This document shows positions 1 through 7,855 of a stretch of DNA of 64,000 nt, in pieces. Position numbers and translations under genes: made by a program. Origin of the DNA: Firmicutes bacterium TM09-10. Lineage in GTDB: Bacteria > Bacillota > Clostridia > Lachnospirales > Lachnospiraceae. The DNA is taken from positions 89,378 to 153,377 of the forward strand of contig QUKC01000004.1 in assembly GCA_003481005.1 (NCBI GenBank). The letters run 5' to 3'. A model generated the notes under the pieces. It was given only the letters and a program-made list of their open reading frames with translations, did no database searches and was not told the origin of the DNA. Every line of letters begins with the position of its first letter. Position 1 is the first letter of the stretch.

Positions 1-32
1 GCGCGAGAATGTGCCAAGGCACATTCTTTTTT
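1..32 (+). repeat. Hairpin with T-run, identical to a copy at 31008-31039
   Basis: The arms GAATGTGCC and GGCACATTC are separated by two bases and followed by six Ts, so the unit looks like an intrinsic terminator. All 32 bases, including the leading GCGCGAG, recur at 31008-31039. It probably ends a transcript upstream of the window. The exact repetition makes it a repeat as well as a terminator. Confidence 0.6.
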
Positions 33-107
33 CATTCGCAGGATTTCTGATTTTTTCTCTCGGCGTCCCAAAGCCCTATAGCGGCAAAAATGAAAATGGA
101 GGAAACA

Positions 108-2771
108 ATGAGCAAGGAACTGGCAAAAACCTATGATCCCCATGGCATTGAGGATCGTCTGTACCAGAAATGGCTGGATAAGAAATATTTTCATGCGGAA
201 GTAGACGAGAGCAAGAAACCGTTTACCATCGTCATTCCGCCCCCGAATATCACTGGACAGCTGCATATGGGGCATGCGCTGGACAATACCATGCAGGATA
301 TTCTGATCCGTTTTAAAAGAATGCAGGGATATAATGCGCTCTGGCAGCCCGGAACAGACCATGCGAGCATCGCGACAGAGGTTAAAATTATCGAGACCCT
401 CAAAAAAGAAGGCATCGATAAGCGTGACCTCGGCAGAGAAGGATTTTTAAAGCGCGCCTGGGAATGGAAAGAGGAATACGGTGGGAGAATCATCAATCAG
501 TTAAAGAAGCTGGGCTCCTCCTGTGACTGGGACAGACTCCGTTTCACGATGGACGAAGGCAGTAATCAGGCTGTTACAGAAGTATTCTGCCGCATGCATG
601 AAAAAGGCTGGATTTACAAAGGAAACAGAATCGGCAACTGGTGTCCTGTCTGCAAAACTTCTATTTCTGATGCAGAGGTTGTATACGAAGAGCAGGCTGG
701 TCATTTCTGGCATATTAAATATCCGCTGATCGATGAAAACGGAGAGGTAAGCACGACAGAATTTCTGGAATTTGCGACCACCCGTCCGGAAACCATGCTG
801 GGCGACAGTGCGGTTGCAGTTAACCCGTCCGACGAGCGTTATCAGCATCTGGTTGGCAGAAAGGTTCTGCTGCCGATCGTAAACCGTCAGATTCCGATTG
901 TTGCGGACTCCTATGTAGATATGGAATTCGGTACCGGCGTTGTAAAGATCACTCCGGCACATGACCCGAACGACTTTGAGGTAGGAAAACGTCATAATCT
1001 GGAGCAGATCAATATCTTAAACGATGATGCAACCATCAATGAAAACGGCGGTAAATTCGAAGGCATGGATCGCTATGAAGCGAGAAAAGCCATTGTGAAA
1101 GAATTAGATGATATGGGTCTGTTAGTCCGGATCGAAGACTACAGCCATAATGTAGGCACCCATGACCGCTGCGGCACGACCATCGAGCCTATGATCAAAA
1201 AGCAGTGGTTTGTAAAGATGGACGAGCTGATCAAGCCCGCAGTAAAAGCAGTTCAGGATAAGGAAATCCGTCTGATTCCGGAACGCATGGAAAAGACCTA
1301 CTTCAACTGGACGGACAACATCAAAGACTGGTGTATTTCCAGACAGCTGTGGTGGGGACACAGAATTCCGGCTTATTACTGCGATTCCTGCGGCGAAACC
1401 GTGGTAGCGCGCACCGAGCCGACTGTTTGCCCGAAGTGCGGCGGCACACATTTTACACAGGATCCCGATACGCTGGATACCTGGTTTTCATCCGCGCTGT
1501 GGCCCTTCTCCACCCTCGGCTGGCCGGAAAAGACGAAGGAGCTGGAATATTTCTATCCGACTGATGTGCTCGTAACCGGTTACGATATCATTTTCTTCTG
1601 GGTTATCCGTATGATTTTCTCCGGATATGAACAGATGGGCGAAAAACCGTTTAAAACAGTACTGTTCCACGGACTTGTAAGAGACTCTCAGGGACGCAAG
1701 ATGAGCAAATCCCTCGGAAACGGTATCGATCCGCTGGAAATCATCGACAAATACGGTGCGGACGCACTGCGCCTGACGCTGATCACCGGCAACGCGCCCG
1801 GCAACGACATGCGTTTCTACATGGAGCGTGTAGAAGCGAACAGAAACTTTGCAAACAAGGTATGGAACGCATCCCGTTTCATCCTGATGAATATGGAAGG
1901 CAAGGAAGTTCCTGCGGATGCGTCTGCGTATCTGGAGCCTGCCGATAAGTGGATTCTCTCCCGTCTGAATAACGTCGTAAAAGAAGTGACCGACAACATG
2001 GAAAACTTCGAGCTGGGTGTTGCCGTACAGAAGGTTTATGACTTTATCTGGGATGAATTCTGCGACTGGTATATCGAGATGGTAAAACCCCGTCTGTATG
2101 CGACGGACGATGCCGACAGCCAGAACGCTGCACTGTGGACGTTAAAAACTGTCCTGATCGACGCTTTAAAACTTCTGCATCCGTATATGCCTTTTATTAC
2201 CGAAGAAATCTTCTGCACACTGCAGTCCGAAGAGGAATCCATCATGATTTCCTCCTGGCCGGTTTATCAGCAAGAGAGACACTTCGAGAAAGAAGAGCAG
2301 GAGATCGAAATCCTCAAGGAAGCTGTCCGCGGCGTCCGCAACGTCCGTACCAGCATGAACGTTCCGCCTTCCAGAAAAGCCCATGTTTATGTGGTAAGCG
2401 ACCAGAAAGAGCTGCAAAATACCTTCGAGGAGGGCAAGCTGTTCTTTGCATCCCTGGCGAGCGCATCCGATGTGACCTGTCAGGCGGACAAGACAGGTAT
2501 CGCAGAGGACGCGGTATCCGTTGTGATCCCGAACGCAACGCTTTACATTCCATTTGCAGAGCTGGTTGATCTTGCAAAAGAGATCGAGCGTCTGGAAAAA
2601 GAAGAGAAGCGCCTTGAGGGCGAGCTTTCCAGAGTAAATGGCATGCTGCACAACGAGCGTTTCATGAGCAAGGCTCCGGAAAGCAAGATCGCAGAAGAGC
2701 GCGGCAAGCTGGAAAAATACACGCAGATGATGGAACAGGTAAAAGAACGGTTAGGTCAGCTGCGCAAGTAA
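108..2771 (+). CDS. valS: Valine--tRNA ligase
   Basis: Class I aminoacyl-tRNA synthetase that charges tRNA-Val and edits mischarged threonine; cytosolic. The HMGH form of the HIGH motif is at residues 53-56, KMSKS at 531-535, CP1 editing domain between them, anticodon-binding domain after about 610, and a C-terminal coiled-coil arm (LAKEIERLEKEEKRLEGEL) typical of ValRS. Length 887 aa is normal. The ATG at 108 is preferred over the in-frame ATG at 90 because GGAGG (98-102) lies just before 108. No T-box signature is visible in the 89 bases upstream. A hairpin terminator follows. Confidence 0.97.
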   Translation: MSKELAKTYDPHGIEDRLYQKWLDKKYFHAEVDESKKPFTIVIPPPNITGQLHMGHALDNTMQDILIRFKRMQGYNALWQPGTDHASIATEVKIIETLKKEGIDKRDLGREGFLKRAWEWKEEYGGRIINQLKKLGSSCDWDRLRFTMDEGSNQAVTEVFCRMHEKGWIYKGNRIGNWCPVCKTSISDAEVVYEEQAGHFWHIKYPLIDENGEVSTTEFLEFATTRPETMLGDSAVAVNPSDERYQHLVGRKVLLPIVNRQIPIVADSYVDMEFGTGVVKITPAHDPNDFEVGKRHNLEQINILNDDATINENGGKFEGMDRYEARKAIVKELDDMGLLVRIEDYSHNVGTHDRCGTTIEPMIKKQWFVKMDELIKPAVKAVQDKEIRLIPERMEKTYFNWTDNIKDWCISRQLWWGHRIPAYYCDSCGETVVARTEPTVCPKCGGTHFTQDPDTLDTWFSSALWPFSTLGWPEKTKELEYFYPTDVLVTGYDIIFFWVIRMIFSGYEQMGEKPFKTVLFHGLVRDSQGRKMSKSLGNGIDPLEIIDKYGADALRLTLITGNAPGNDMRFYMERVEANRNFANKVWNASRFILMNMEGKEVPADASAYLEPADKWILSRLNNVVKEVTDNMENFELGVAVQKVYDFIWDEFCDWYIEMVKPRLYATDDADSQNAALWTLKTVLIDALKLLHPYMPFITEEIFCTLQSEEESIMISSWPVYQQERHFEKEEQEIEILKEAVRGVRNVRTSMNVPPSRKAHVYVVSDQKELQNTFEEGKLFFASLASASDVTCQADKTGIAEDAVSVVIPNATLYIPFAELVDLAKEIERLEKEEKRLEGELSRVNGMLHNERFMSKAPESKIAEERGKLEKYTQMMEQVKERLGQLRK

Positions 2772-2821
2772 GCGGGAAGAGACACGATTTCAGCGAAATA
2801 TGTTTTCTTATTAATAGAAAA

Positions 2822-2864
2822 GTGCAGGGCGGTTTTGTGAAAAAGGCAGAGCCGCTCTGTTTTT
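2822..2864 (+). terminator. Probable valS terminator
   Basis: GCAGGGCGG pairs with CCGCTCTGT (one G-T pair) and is followed by TTTTT. A shorter nested hairpin, CAGAG-CCG-CTCTG, ends at the same T-run. Confidence 0.6.
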
Positions 2865-2977
2865 GTTCATGCAACGCTGCATTCCTGTAAACCGGGCGGG
2901 ATTGCAGCATGTCCGCAGTTTCTGACGAAAAAACGCGAAAATGCGAAGTGCTTTCCTGAATTTCCGGAAAAATTAGA

Positions 2978-3009
2978 TTGATTTTTTTGTGTGCCCTGCG
3001 TATTATAAT
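2978..3009 (+). promoter_or_regulatory. SigA-like promoter for the 55-aa ORF and zinc-ribbon/TPR gene
   Basis: TTGATT at 2978 is followed by TATTATAAT at 3001-3009. The spacer is 17 bases if TATTAT is the -10 box and 20 if TATAAT is. Confidence 0.5.
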
Positions 3010-3055
3010 GGTATTGAATCCATGAGGATAAGAGCAGATAAGCGGGAGGATGCAC

Positions 3056-3223
3056 ATGATCAACTTTGAAGAAGAATTGAAAAAGTTCCATCCCAGCCTT
3101 GAAATCGATGAGGCGGAGGATGTGATTATAAACCACAATATGACAGACTTTACGGATATTCTGGTAGACATGGTCAAAGAGCAGGAAAAAGAAATGACCG
3201 ATGCCGCCGGGAAGAAAGAGTAA
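3056..3223 (+). CDS. 55-aa conserved-looking small protein
   Basis: The ATG at 3056 follows a strong Shine-Dalgarno (GGGAGGA, 3044-3050), and the frame runs 55 codons to TAA. The product is acidic (MINFEEELKKFHPSLEIDEAE...), with no signal peptide or membrane segment. It has its own promoter candidate and lies 12 bases before the zinc-ribbon/TPR gene, so the two are likely cotranscribed. I do not recognise a family. The promoter, Shine-Dalgarno and spacing are the reasons to call it real. Confidence 0.7.
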   Translation: MINFEEELKKFHPSLEIDEAEDVIINHNMTDFTDILVDMVKEQEKEMTDAAGKKE

Positions 3224-3235
3224 AGGAGCAAATAT

Positions 3236-4645
3236 ATGCAGTGTTATAATTGTGGAGCAGATCTGACAGAAAAGAATTTCTGCACGAACTGCGGGGCAGA
3301 TGTTTCGAGATATAAGAAGCTTCTGAGCATTTCCAATTACTATTATAATGACGGGTTGGATAAAGCCGGTGTCCGGGATCTTTCCGGGGCGATCGAGAGC
3401 CTGAAGCTGTCGTTGAAATTCAACAAATATCATATCGAGGCGAGAAACCTCCTGGGATTGATTTATTTTGAAATGGGCGAGACTGTTCCGGCGCTGAGTG
3501 AATGGGTCATCAGTAAAAACCTTCGCCCGGAGAAAAATATCGCGGATGATTACATCAACGCAGTGCAGAAGAGTCCGACGCAGCTGGAAGAGTTTGCACA
3601 GATGAGCCGGAAATATAATCAGGCGCTCAACTACTGTTATCAGGACAGCAAGGATCTGGCGCGGATTCAGTTGAAAAAGGTGCTTTCCGACCATCCGAAT
3701 TTTGTACAGGCACATCTGCTTTTGGCGCTTTTGTACATGGATGCGGCGGACTGGGAGAAAGCGCGCAAGGAGCTGACCCGCTGCCTGCGGATCGACTGCG
3801 CGAATACGACGGCGCTTCGGTATATGCATGAAGTGGACATTGCGTTAAAAACCGATGACGACGGGAAATTTATCCGCAAACAGGGAAAGGGCGAGGAAGT
3901 CGTCAAATACCAGAGCGGCAATGAGACGATTATTCAGCCGATCAGCCAGATAGAACCGAAAAAGAGCTTTGGGTGGCTGTGGGGAACGCTCGCAGGTCTT
4001 GCGGTCGGTGTAGCGGTATCCTGGTTTTTGATCCTGCCTGCGCGAGTACAGATTGCACAGACGGAGTTAAACAATAAGCTGACAGCAGTCGGGGAAGAAG
4101 CCGACCGCAAAAATGCAGAGATTTCCAGCTTAAATCAGCAGATAGAGACGCTGACTAAGGAAAATGACGAGCTGACGGCGCAGAACGGCAAGCTGTCCGG
4201 CGCGGACGGCAGCATGAGCGCGGTAGAAGCGTTGTTGAATGCGGCAAGTGTCTATATGGAGAAGCCGGACGATATCGAAGCACTTTCCGAAGCGGTGGAC
4301 AAGATCAGCCGCGATGCGATGGAGAGCAGCGACACCTCCGAGGCGGCGCGTAAGCTCTATCAACAGCTTTTGCAGGATACTGGCACAGACCTTGCAGCGA
4401 ACTATTATGACACTGGCTACAAGGCATATCGTTCCGGGGATTATGAGACGGCGATTGAAAACCTGACGAAAGCGGTTTCCTATGATGAGACGAACAGTGA
4501 AGCGCTTTATGCGCTGGCAAATTCCTATCGCGACAACGGCAACAAGCGCCAGGCGAAGGAAACCTACCAGAAGGTAATTGAACTGTTCCCGAACACGGAA
4601 AAAGCAACCCAGTCCCAGCGCGCGCTGGATCAGCTGGACAATTAA
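3236..4645 (+). CDS. Membrane-anchored zinc-ribbon and TPR protein
   Basis: 469 aa. An N-terminal zinc ribbon has Cys3, Cys6, Cys16 and Cys19 (CYNC...CTNC). TPR-like helices cover about residues 30-200, one transmembrane helix about 246-266 (LWGTLAGLAVGVAVSWFLIL), then a coiled coil (about 280-330) and two C-terminal TPRs (about 382-455). A cytosolic N-terminus with coiled coil and TPRs outside is the likely topology. TPRs suggest a protein-protein scaffold, but the partner is unknown. The start has AGGAG at 3224-3228. A terminator follows. Confidence 0.85.
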   Translation: MQCYNCGADLTEKNFCTNCGADVSRYKKLLSISNYYYNDGLDKAGVRDLSGAIESLKLSLKFNKYHIEARNLLGLIYFEMGETVPALSEWVISKNLRPEKNIADDYINAVQKSPTQLEEFAQMSRKYNQALNYCYQDSKDLARIQLKKVLSDHPNFVQAHLLLALLYMDAADWEKARKELTRCLRIDCANTTALRYMHEVDIALKTDDDGKFIRKQGKGEEVVKYQSGNETIIQPISQIEPKKSFGWLWGTLAGLAVGVAVSWFLILPARVQIAQTELNNKLTAVGEEADRKNAEISSLNQQIETLTKENDELTAQNGKLSGADGSMSAVEALLNAASVYMEKPDDIEALSEAVDKISRDAMESSDTSEAARKLYQQLLQDTGTDLAANYYDTGYKAYRSGDYETAIENLTKAVSYDETNSEALYALANSYRDNGNKRQAKETYQKVIELFPNTEKATQSQRALDQLDN

Positions 4646-4672
4646 AAGGCGATAATTTAAAAAGGATTTTAC

Positions 4673-4713
4673 AAAAGAGGATGAAAAGCACAATAGCTTT
4701 TTGTCCTCTTTTT
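4673..4713 (+). terminator. Intrinsic terminator after zinc-ribbon/TPR gene
   Basis: AAAAGAGGA (4673-4681) pairs with TCCTCTTTTT (4704-4713), so the 3' arm runs into the T-tract. It separates this gene from the spoIIA operon. Confidence 0.8.
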
Positions 4714-4740
4714 GCTATCTACAGATTCCGAATGTTTGCA

Positions 4741-4758
4741 GATTGCCGTGCGGCAATC
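4741..4758 (+). repeat. Perfect palindrome with CCGTGCGG core
   Basis: GATTGCCG-TG-CGGCAATC is an 8-bp perfect inverted repeat 80 bases before spoIIAA, without a T-run. A second palindrome with the same CCGTGCGG core lies at 33990-34007. It could be an operator or an mRNA hairpin. It does not match a Spo0A box. Confidence 0.5.
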
Positions 4759-4837
4759 CGGGGATATCTATTTCAAGGTTAAGGTTCCCAAGCCGTTTGT
4801 GCCTGCACGAAATTTTATATAGAAAAAGGAGAGTAGC

Positions 4838-5170
4838 ATGGAAGAGGATTATAAAATTATCGATCACTATCTGATGATCCGCCTGCCGGAAGAAATCGAC
4901 CACCACAGCTGCAGCGTGATCTGCAGGAGGGCGGATCACATGATGTTGGACAACAGCGTCAGCCACATCGTGTTTGATTTTTCCGATACAAAATTTATGG
5001 ACAGCTCCGGCATCGGCGTATTGGCGGGGCGTTACCGCAAGATTTCCTGTTTTGGAGGCAAGGTGTATGTGATTCACGCCAACCGGCGCATCCGGAAAAT
5101 TTTGGAAATGTCGGGCATCGGCGATATCGTGGAGATGATAGATCAGGAGGAAAAGATTGAAAAACAATAG
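4838..5170 (+). CDS. spoIIAA: Anti-sigma F factor antagonist SpoIIAA
   Basis: STAS-domain protein, 110 aa. Its dephosphorylated form binds SpoIIAB and releases SigF in the forespore. The motif FMDSSGIGVLAGRY has D55-S56-S57-G58, matching the phosphorylatable serine site of SpoIIAA. The start follows AAAGGAGAG. The last codons and the TAG stop (AAA CAA TAG) lie inside a palindromic repeat (5165-5197), so the extreme C-terminus may be repeat-derived. A 124-bp repeat block separates it from spoIIAB, unlike the tight spacing usual in this operon. Confidence 0.95.
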   Translation: MEEDYKIIDHYLMIRLPEEIDHHSCSVICRRADHMMLDNSVSHIVFDFSDTKFMDSSGIGVLAGRYRKISCFGGKVYVIHANRRIRKILEMSGIGDIVEMIDQEEKIEKQ

Positions 5171-5204
5171 AATACACGCTCTGCGAGCATTCTATTGTCA
5201 TGAA
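5165..5204 (+). repeat. CAATAGAAT palindrome, copy 1 (40-bp insert-like unit)
   Basis: CAATAGAAT (5165-5173) pairs with ATTCTATTG (5189-5197), with an inner GCTC-TGC-GAGC stem. The 40 bases 5165-5204 are exactly what is missing from the related site at 34040-34070. Copies or derivatives lie at 16984-17016, 34677-34701, 44233-44262 and 48437-48471. Confidence 0.8.
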
Positions 5205-5292
5205 TAAAATTTTTCAATCGCGAGATTTGTGTCTGCGCGCACTTGACACAAACTCGGCATGCGCAAAAAGCGTGCGCAGAAATGAGAGGAAA
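5205..5292 (+). repeat. 88-bp leader repeat, copy 1, upstream of spoIIAB
   Basis: Matches 34050-34137 at 86 of 88 positions. It has a stem GAGATTTGTGTC/GACACAAACTC (5222-5233/5245-5255), a second TGCGCA...TGCGCA stem (5260-5278), and ends with a Shine-Dalgarno GAGAGG (5284-5289) six bases before the spoIIAB start. The TTGACA at 5243 has no matching -10 box. Both copies end right at a start codon. Confidence 0.9.
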
Positions 5293-5294
5293 GC

Positions 5295-5747
5295 ATGAAT
5301 AACATGAAAGTGGAATTTGAAGCCCTGCCGGAAAACGAAGGCTTTGCGAGGGTTACTGTGGCGGCGTTTTTAACGCCCTTAAATCCGACACTGGAAGAGA
5401 TCGAGGACGTCAAAACTGCCGTTTCGGAGGCAGTTACAAACGCAGTCATCCACGGATATAAGGAGCAGGGAGGAACGATTGAAATTTCCTGTGTGCTGGA
5501 AAAGGATCTTTTGAAAATGGAAATCACCGATCAGGGCTGCGGGATCGAAAATGTGGAACAGGCGATGGAGCCGATGTTCACGACGCGCCCGGATCTGGGA
5601 CGTTCCGGTATGGGATTTTCTTTTATGGAAGCGTTTATGGATTGCCTGGAGGTGGAATCGACCGTGGGGCAGGGGACGCGTGTGATCATGGAAAAGAAAC
5701 TGGGAAATGCGCCGTGGGTCAGTGATCCGGATCAGGAAGAGGAGTAG
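5295..5747 (+). CDS. spoIIAB: Anti-sigma F factor / serine kinase SpoIIAB
   Basis: GHKL-fold kinase, 150 aa, that binds and inhibits SigF and phosphorylates SpoIIAA. The N box SEAVTNAVIHGY includes Asn49, the G1 box DQGCGIEN starts at Asp79, and the G2-like region RSGMGFSFME follows. Length is normal. It is three bases from sigF, so those two are translationally coupled, whereas its own Shine-Dalgarno comes from the repeat 5205-5292. Confidence 0.96.
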   Translation: MNNMKVEFEALPENEGFARVTVAAFLTPLNPTLEEIEDVKTAVSEAVTNAVIHGYKEQGGTIEISCVLEKDLLKMEITDQGCGIENVEQAMEPMFTTRPDLGRSGMGFSFMEAFMDCLEVESTVGQGTRVIMEKKLGNAPWVSDPDQEEE

Positions 5748-5750
5748 CAC

Positions 5751-6488
5751 ATGGAAATATCAGTATTGATCGAAAAGGCGCAGGCAGGAGATGCGTCTGC
5801 CAGAAAAATACTGATAGAAGAAAATCTGGGACTGGTTCACCATATTGTGAAACGGTTTGCAGGGCGGGGATACGAGGTAGAGGATCTGTTCCAGACCGGA
5901 ACGATCGGACTGATGAAAGCGATTGATCATTTTGATTTAAGCTACGATGTCAAATTTTCTACATATGCGGTTCCTCTGATTGCAGGAGAGATCCGGCGTT
6001 TTCTGCGCGATGATGGACCGGTCAAGGTCAGCCGGTCATTAAAGGATGCGAATTATAAGCTGCGGCAGGAGGCTGCGCGCATTCAGACGCAGGAGGGACG
6101 CGACCCGACGCTGCGCGAGCTGTGTGAAAAAACAGGAATCGCCTATGAAGACGCGGTCATGGCGGTCGCTGCAGCCGGGGAGGTTGAATCGCTGTCAAAG
6201 CCGGTCTATGAGGGGGATGGAAAAGAGATCGCGCTGATGGATCAGCTTGCGGCACGGTCTGCAGACAACACCTGGGAGGACGCAGAAAAGAACCGGCTGG
6301 TAGACCGGATGCTGTTAAAACAGCTTATAGACGAGCTTCCCGAACAGGAAAAAATCCTGATCCGGCTGCGCTACTACGAGGATCAGACGCAGGCCCAGAT
6401 CGCCCAAAAACTCGGTATCAGCCAGGTGCAGGTTAGCCGGATGGAAAAGAAAATCCTGATCCGCATGCGAGAGCGGTCGGGGGTGTAG
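5751..6488 (+). CDS. sigF: RNA polymerase sporulation sigma factor SigF (SpoIIAC)
   Basis: 245-aa sigma-70 family factor for the early forespore. Region 2 contains the DLFQTGTIGLMKAIDHFD core-binding segment and the FSTYAVPLIAGEIRRFLRDDG -10 recognition segment. Region 4 contains the helix-turn-helix QTQAQIAQKLGISQVQVSRMEKKIL near the C-terminus. Position after spoIIAA and spoIIAB identifies it as SigF rather than SigG. The Shine-Dalgarno lies inside the end of spoIIAB. Confidence 0.96.
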   Translation: MEISVLIEKAQAGDASARKILIEENLGLVHHIVKRFAGRGYEVEDLFQTGTIGLMKAIDHFDLSYDVKFSTYAVPLIAGEIRRFLRDDGPVKVSRSLKDANYKLRQEAARIQTQEGRDPTLRELCEKTGIAYEDAVMAVAAAGEVESLSKPVYEGDGKEIALMDQLAARSADNTWEDAEKNRLVDRMLLKQLIDELPEQEKILIRLRYYEDQTQAQIAQKLGISQVQVSRMEKKILIRMRERSGV

Positions 6489-6620
6489 GACAGCGATGAG
6501 GACTGCATAGCTGTAGAAAGCGCTCGGCAGCAGCGATGGCAGCAGGGCAGTGCGTAGAACCAGCTGGCGGCAGATGGTGCGATTTTTGCAGACAGTCTGA
6601 AAAAGAAAAAACGTCTGATC

Positions 6621-6651
6621 TGTATAACTTTTTTTGCCCGGGTGCATACTG
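6621..6651 (+). promoter_or_regulatory. SigG-type promoter candidate for spoVAA-AB-AC
   Basis: GTATA (6622-6626), 18-base spacer, CATACTG (6645-6651). This agrees with the SigG consensus GHATR-N18-CATHHTA except for the last base. spoVA operons are SigG-dependent in Bacillus subtilis. The leader before the Shine-Dalgarno (AGGAGG, 6660-6665) would be very short. Confidence 0.6.
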
Positions 6652-6674
6652 TGTGAAACAGGAGGAACATACAG

Positions 6675-7301
6675 ATGCCGAAAGAAGTGCTGTATTTAAA
6701 GCTTGAGCAAAACGCAGAGCTGTCCGGTGAAAGCGTGCATATCAGCGATCTTGGAAAATTATATTGTAAAACACAAAGCGTGCAGAATCGATGCAGAACG
6801 CTTCCTGTTTTCCGATTTGAGGAAAAAGATAAGGGGCGCCGGGTGGTCAGCGCGCTTTTTGTGATTTCGCTTTTGCAGCAGGACAATCCGAATCTGGAGG
6901 TGGAAAGCATCGGCGCGCCGGAAACGGTGGTGGAGCAGGTAAAAGTCAGTCGTTATCCGGGCTTCTGGCAGGTGTGTAAAATCGTCTTTGTCTGCTGCAT
7001 CTGCTTTTTTGGCGCAGCGTTTACGATCATGGCGTTTCATAACGACATCGGGATTCGCGAGGTGTTCGGGCAAATTTACGAGCTTTTGACCGGACAGGAG
7101 CCGCAGTCGGTTACAGCGCTGGAAATCGCGTATTCGATCGGGCTGGCACTTGGCATTTTGGTTTTTTTCAACCATATCGGTGGGAGGAGGATTACGTCCG
7201 ATCCGACACCGATCGAAGTGGAAATGCGTAAATATGAAACGGACGTCAATCAGGCATTGACAGAAACTGCAGATCGGGAAAAAAAGACGCTGGACGTCTG
7301 A
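6675..7301 (+). CDS. spoVAA: Stage V sporulation protein AA
   Basis: 208 aa, first protein of the SpoVA dipicolinate channel system of the spore inner membrane. A soluble N-terminal domain (about 1-95, beta-rich, ending RRVVSALFVISLLQQDNPNLEVESIG) is followed by two membrane helices at about 105-125 and 155-178. The start follows AGGAGG. It begins an operon with spoVAB and spoVAC, directly downstream of sigF, as in Bacillus. Confidence 0.9.
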   Translation: MPKEVLYLKLEQNAELSGESVHISDLGKLYCKTQSVQNRCRTLPVFRFEEKDKGRRVVSALFVISLLQQDNPNLEVESIGAPETVVEQVKVSRYPGFWQVCKIVFVCCICFFGAAFTIMAFHNDIGIREVFGQIYELLTGQEPQSVTALEIAYSIGLALGILVFFNHIGGRRITSDPTPIEVEMRKYETDVNQALTETADREKKTLDV

Positions 7302-7314
7302 AAGGGGGAAAATT

Positions 7315-7797
7315 GTGATTTTATCGAAGCTTTTGCCGGTGGTTGTCGGACTGGGCGCAGGCATTCTCGTTTCGGCAGGCGTTTTTACGGTGCTGCTTTC
7401 TGTAGGACTTGTGCCGCGCTTTGCAGGAAAGACCCACACGGGGGGAAAAATTTTTCTGTACGAGGAAATGGTTGTCTTTGGAACGCTCGTCGGCTGTCTG
7501 GCAAGCGTATTTCCGGGTGCAGTAATTTTTGGCAGGGAATGGTTGCAGAAAAGGTTGGAAGCGGGAGCGGCTTTTGAGTGGCTGGTTCTGACGGCGGAAG
7601 CCCTGACCGGTCTGTTTGCCGGAATTTTCGTCGGCTGCCTGGCACTTGCAATTGCAGAAATGCTGGACTCCATTCCAATTCTGACGCGTCGAATCGGTTT
7701 TCGGCACGGACTCGGGCTGATGGTGATTTCCATTGCGATGGGAAAAGCAGTTGGAAGCCTGTTGTATTTCTGGCATCCTATTTTTGTTTTTCGGTAA
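7315..7797 (+). CDS. spoVAB: Stage V sporulation protein AB
   Basis: 160-aa polytopic membrane protein with about five hydrophobic helices. It has the SpoVAB pattern: GLGAGILVSAGVFTVLLSVGLVPRFAGKTHTGG near the N-terminus and PILTRRIGFRHGLGLMVISIAMGKAVGSLLYF at the C-terminus. The start is GTG after a purine-rich AAAGGGGG. It is 13 bases after spoVAA. Confidence 0.9.
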   Translation: MILSKLLPVVVGLGAGILVSAGVFTVLLSVGLVPRFAGKTHTGGKIFLYEEMVVFGTLVGCLASVFPGAVIFGREWLQKRLEAGAAFEWLVLTAEALTGLFAGIFVGCLALAIAEMLDSIPILTRRIGFRHGLGLMVISIAMGKAVGSLLYFWHPIFVFR

Positions 7798-7855
7798 AAA
7801 TTCCGTTATAAACGATGGATCGTGCAGCAGATTCAGATTCGGAAAGGAACAGCTT

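Noticed and set aside
1..89. T-box leader of valS
   Set aside because: Only the last 107 bases before the start are visible and they lack the conserved T-box TGGNACCGCG sequence. The hairpin present is a dispersed repeat with an identical copy before glgA.
2867..3829. 320-aa ORF on the minus strand
   Set aside because: It is antisense to the 55-aa ORF and to the zinc-ribbon/TPR gene, whose CxxC pairs, TPRs and Shine-Dalgarno sites are clear. The antisense product has no recognisable domain.
4800..4837. SigH promoter of spoIIA
   Set aside because: The region is AT-rich, with GAAAT near a plausible -10, but I could not find a convincing -35 at proper spacing.
5243..5271. Promoter from the TTGACA in the 88-bp repeat
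   Set aside because: No -10-like sequence lies 16-18 bases downstream in either copy; the TTGACA is part of a hairpin arm.
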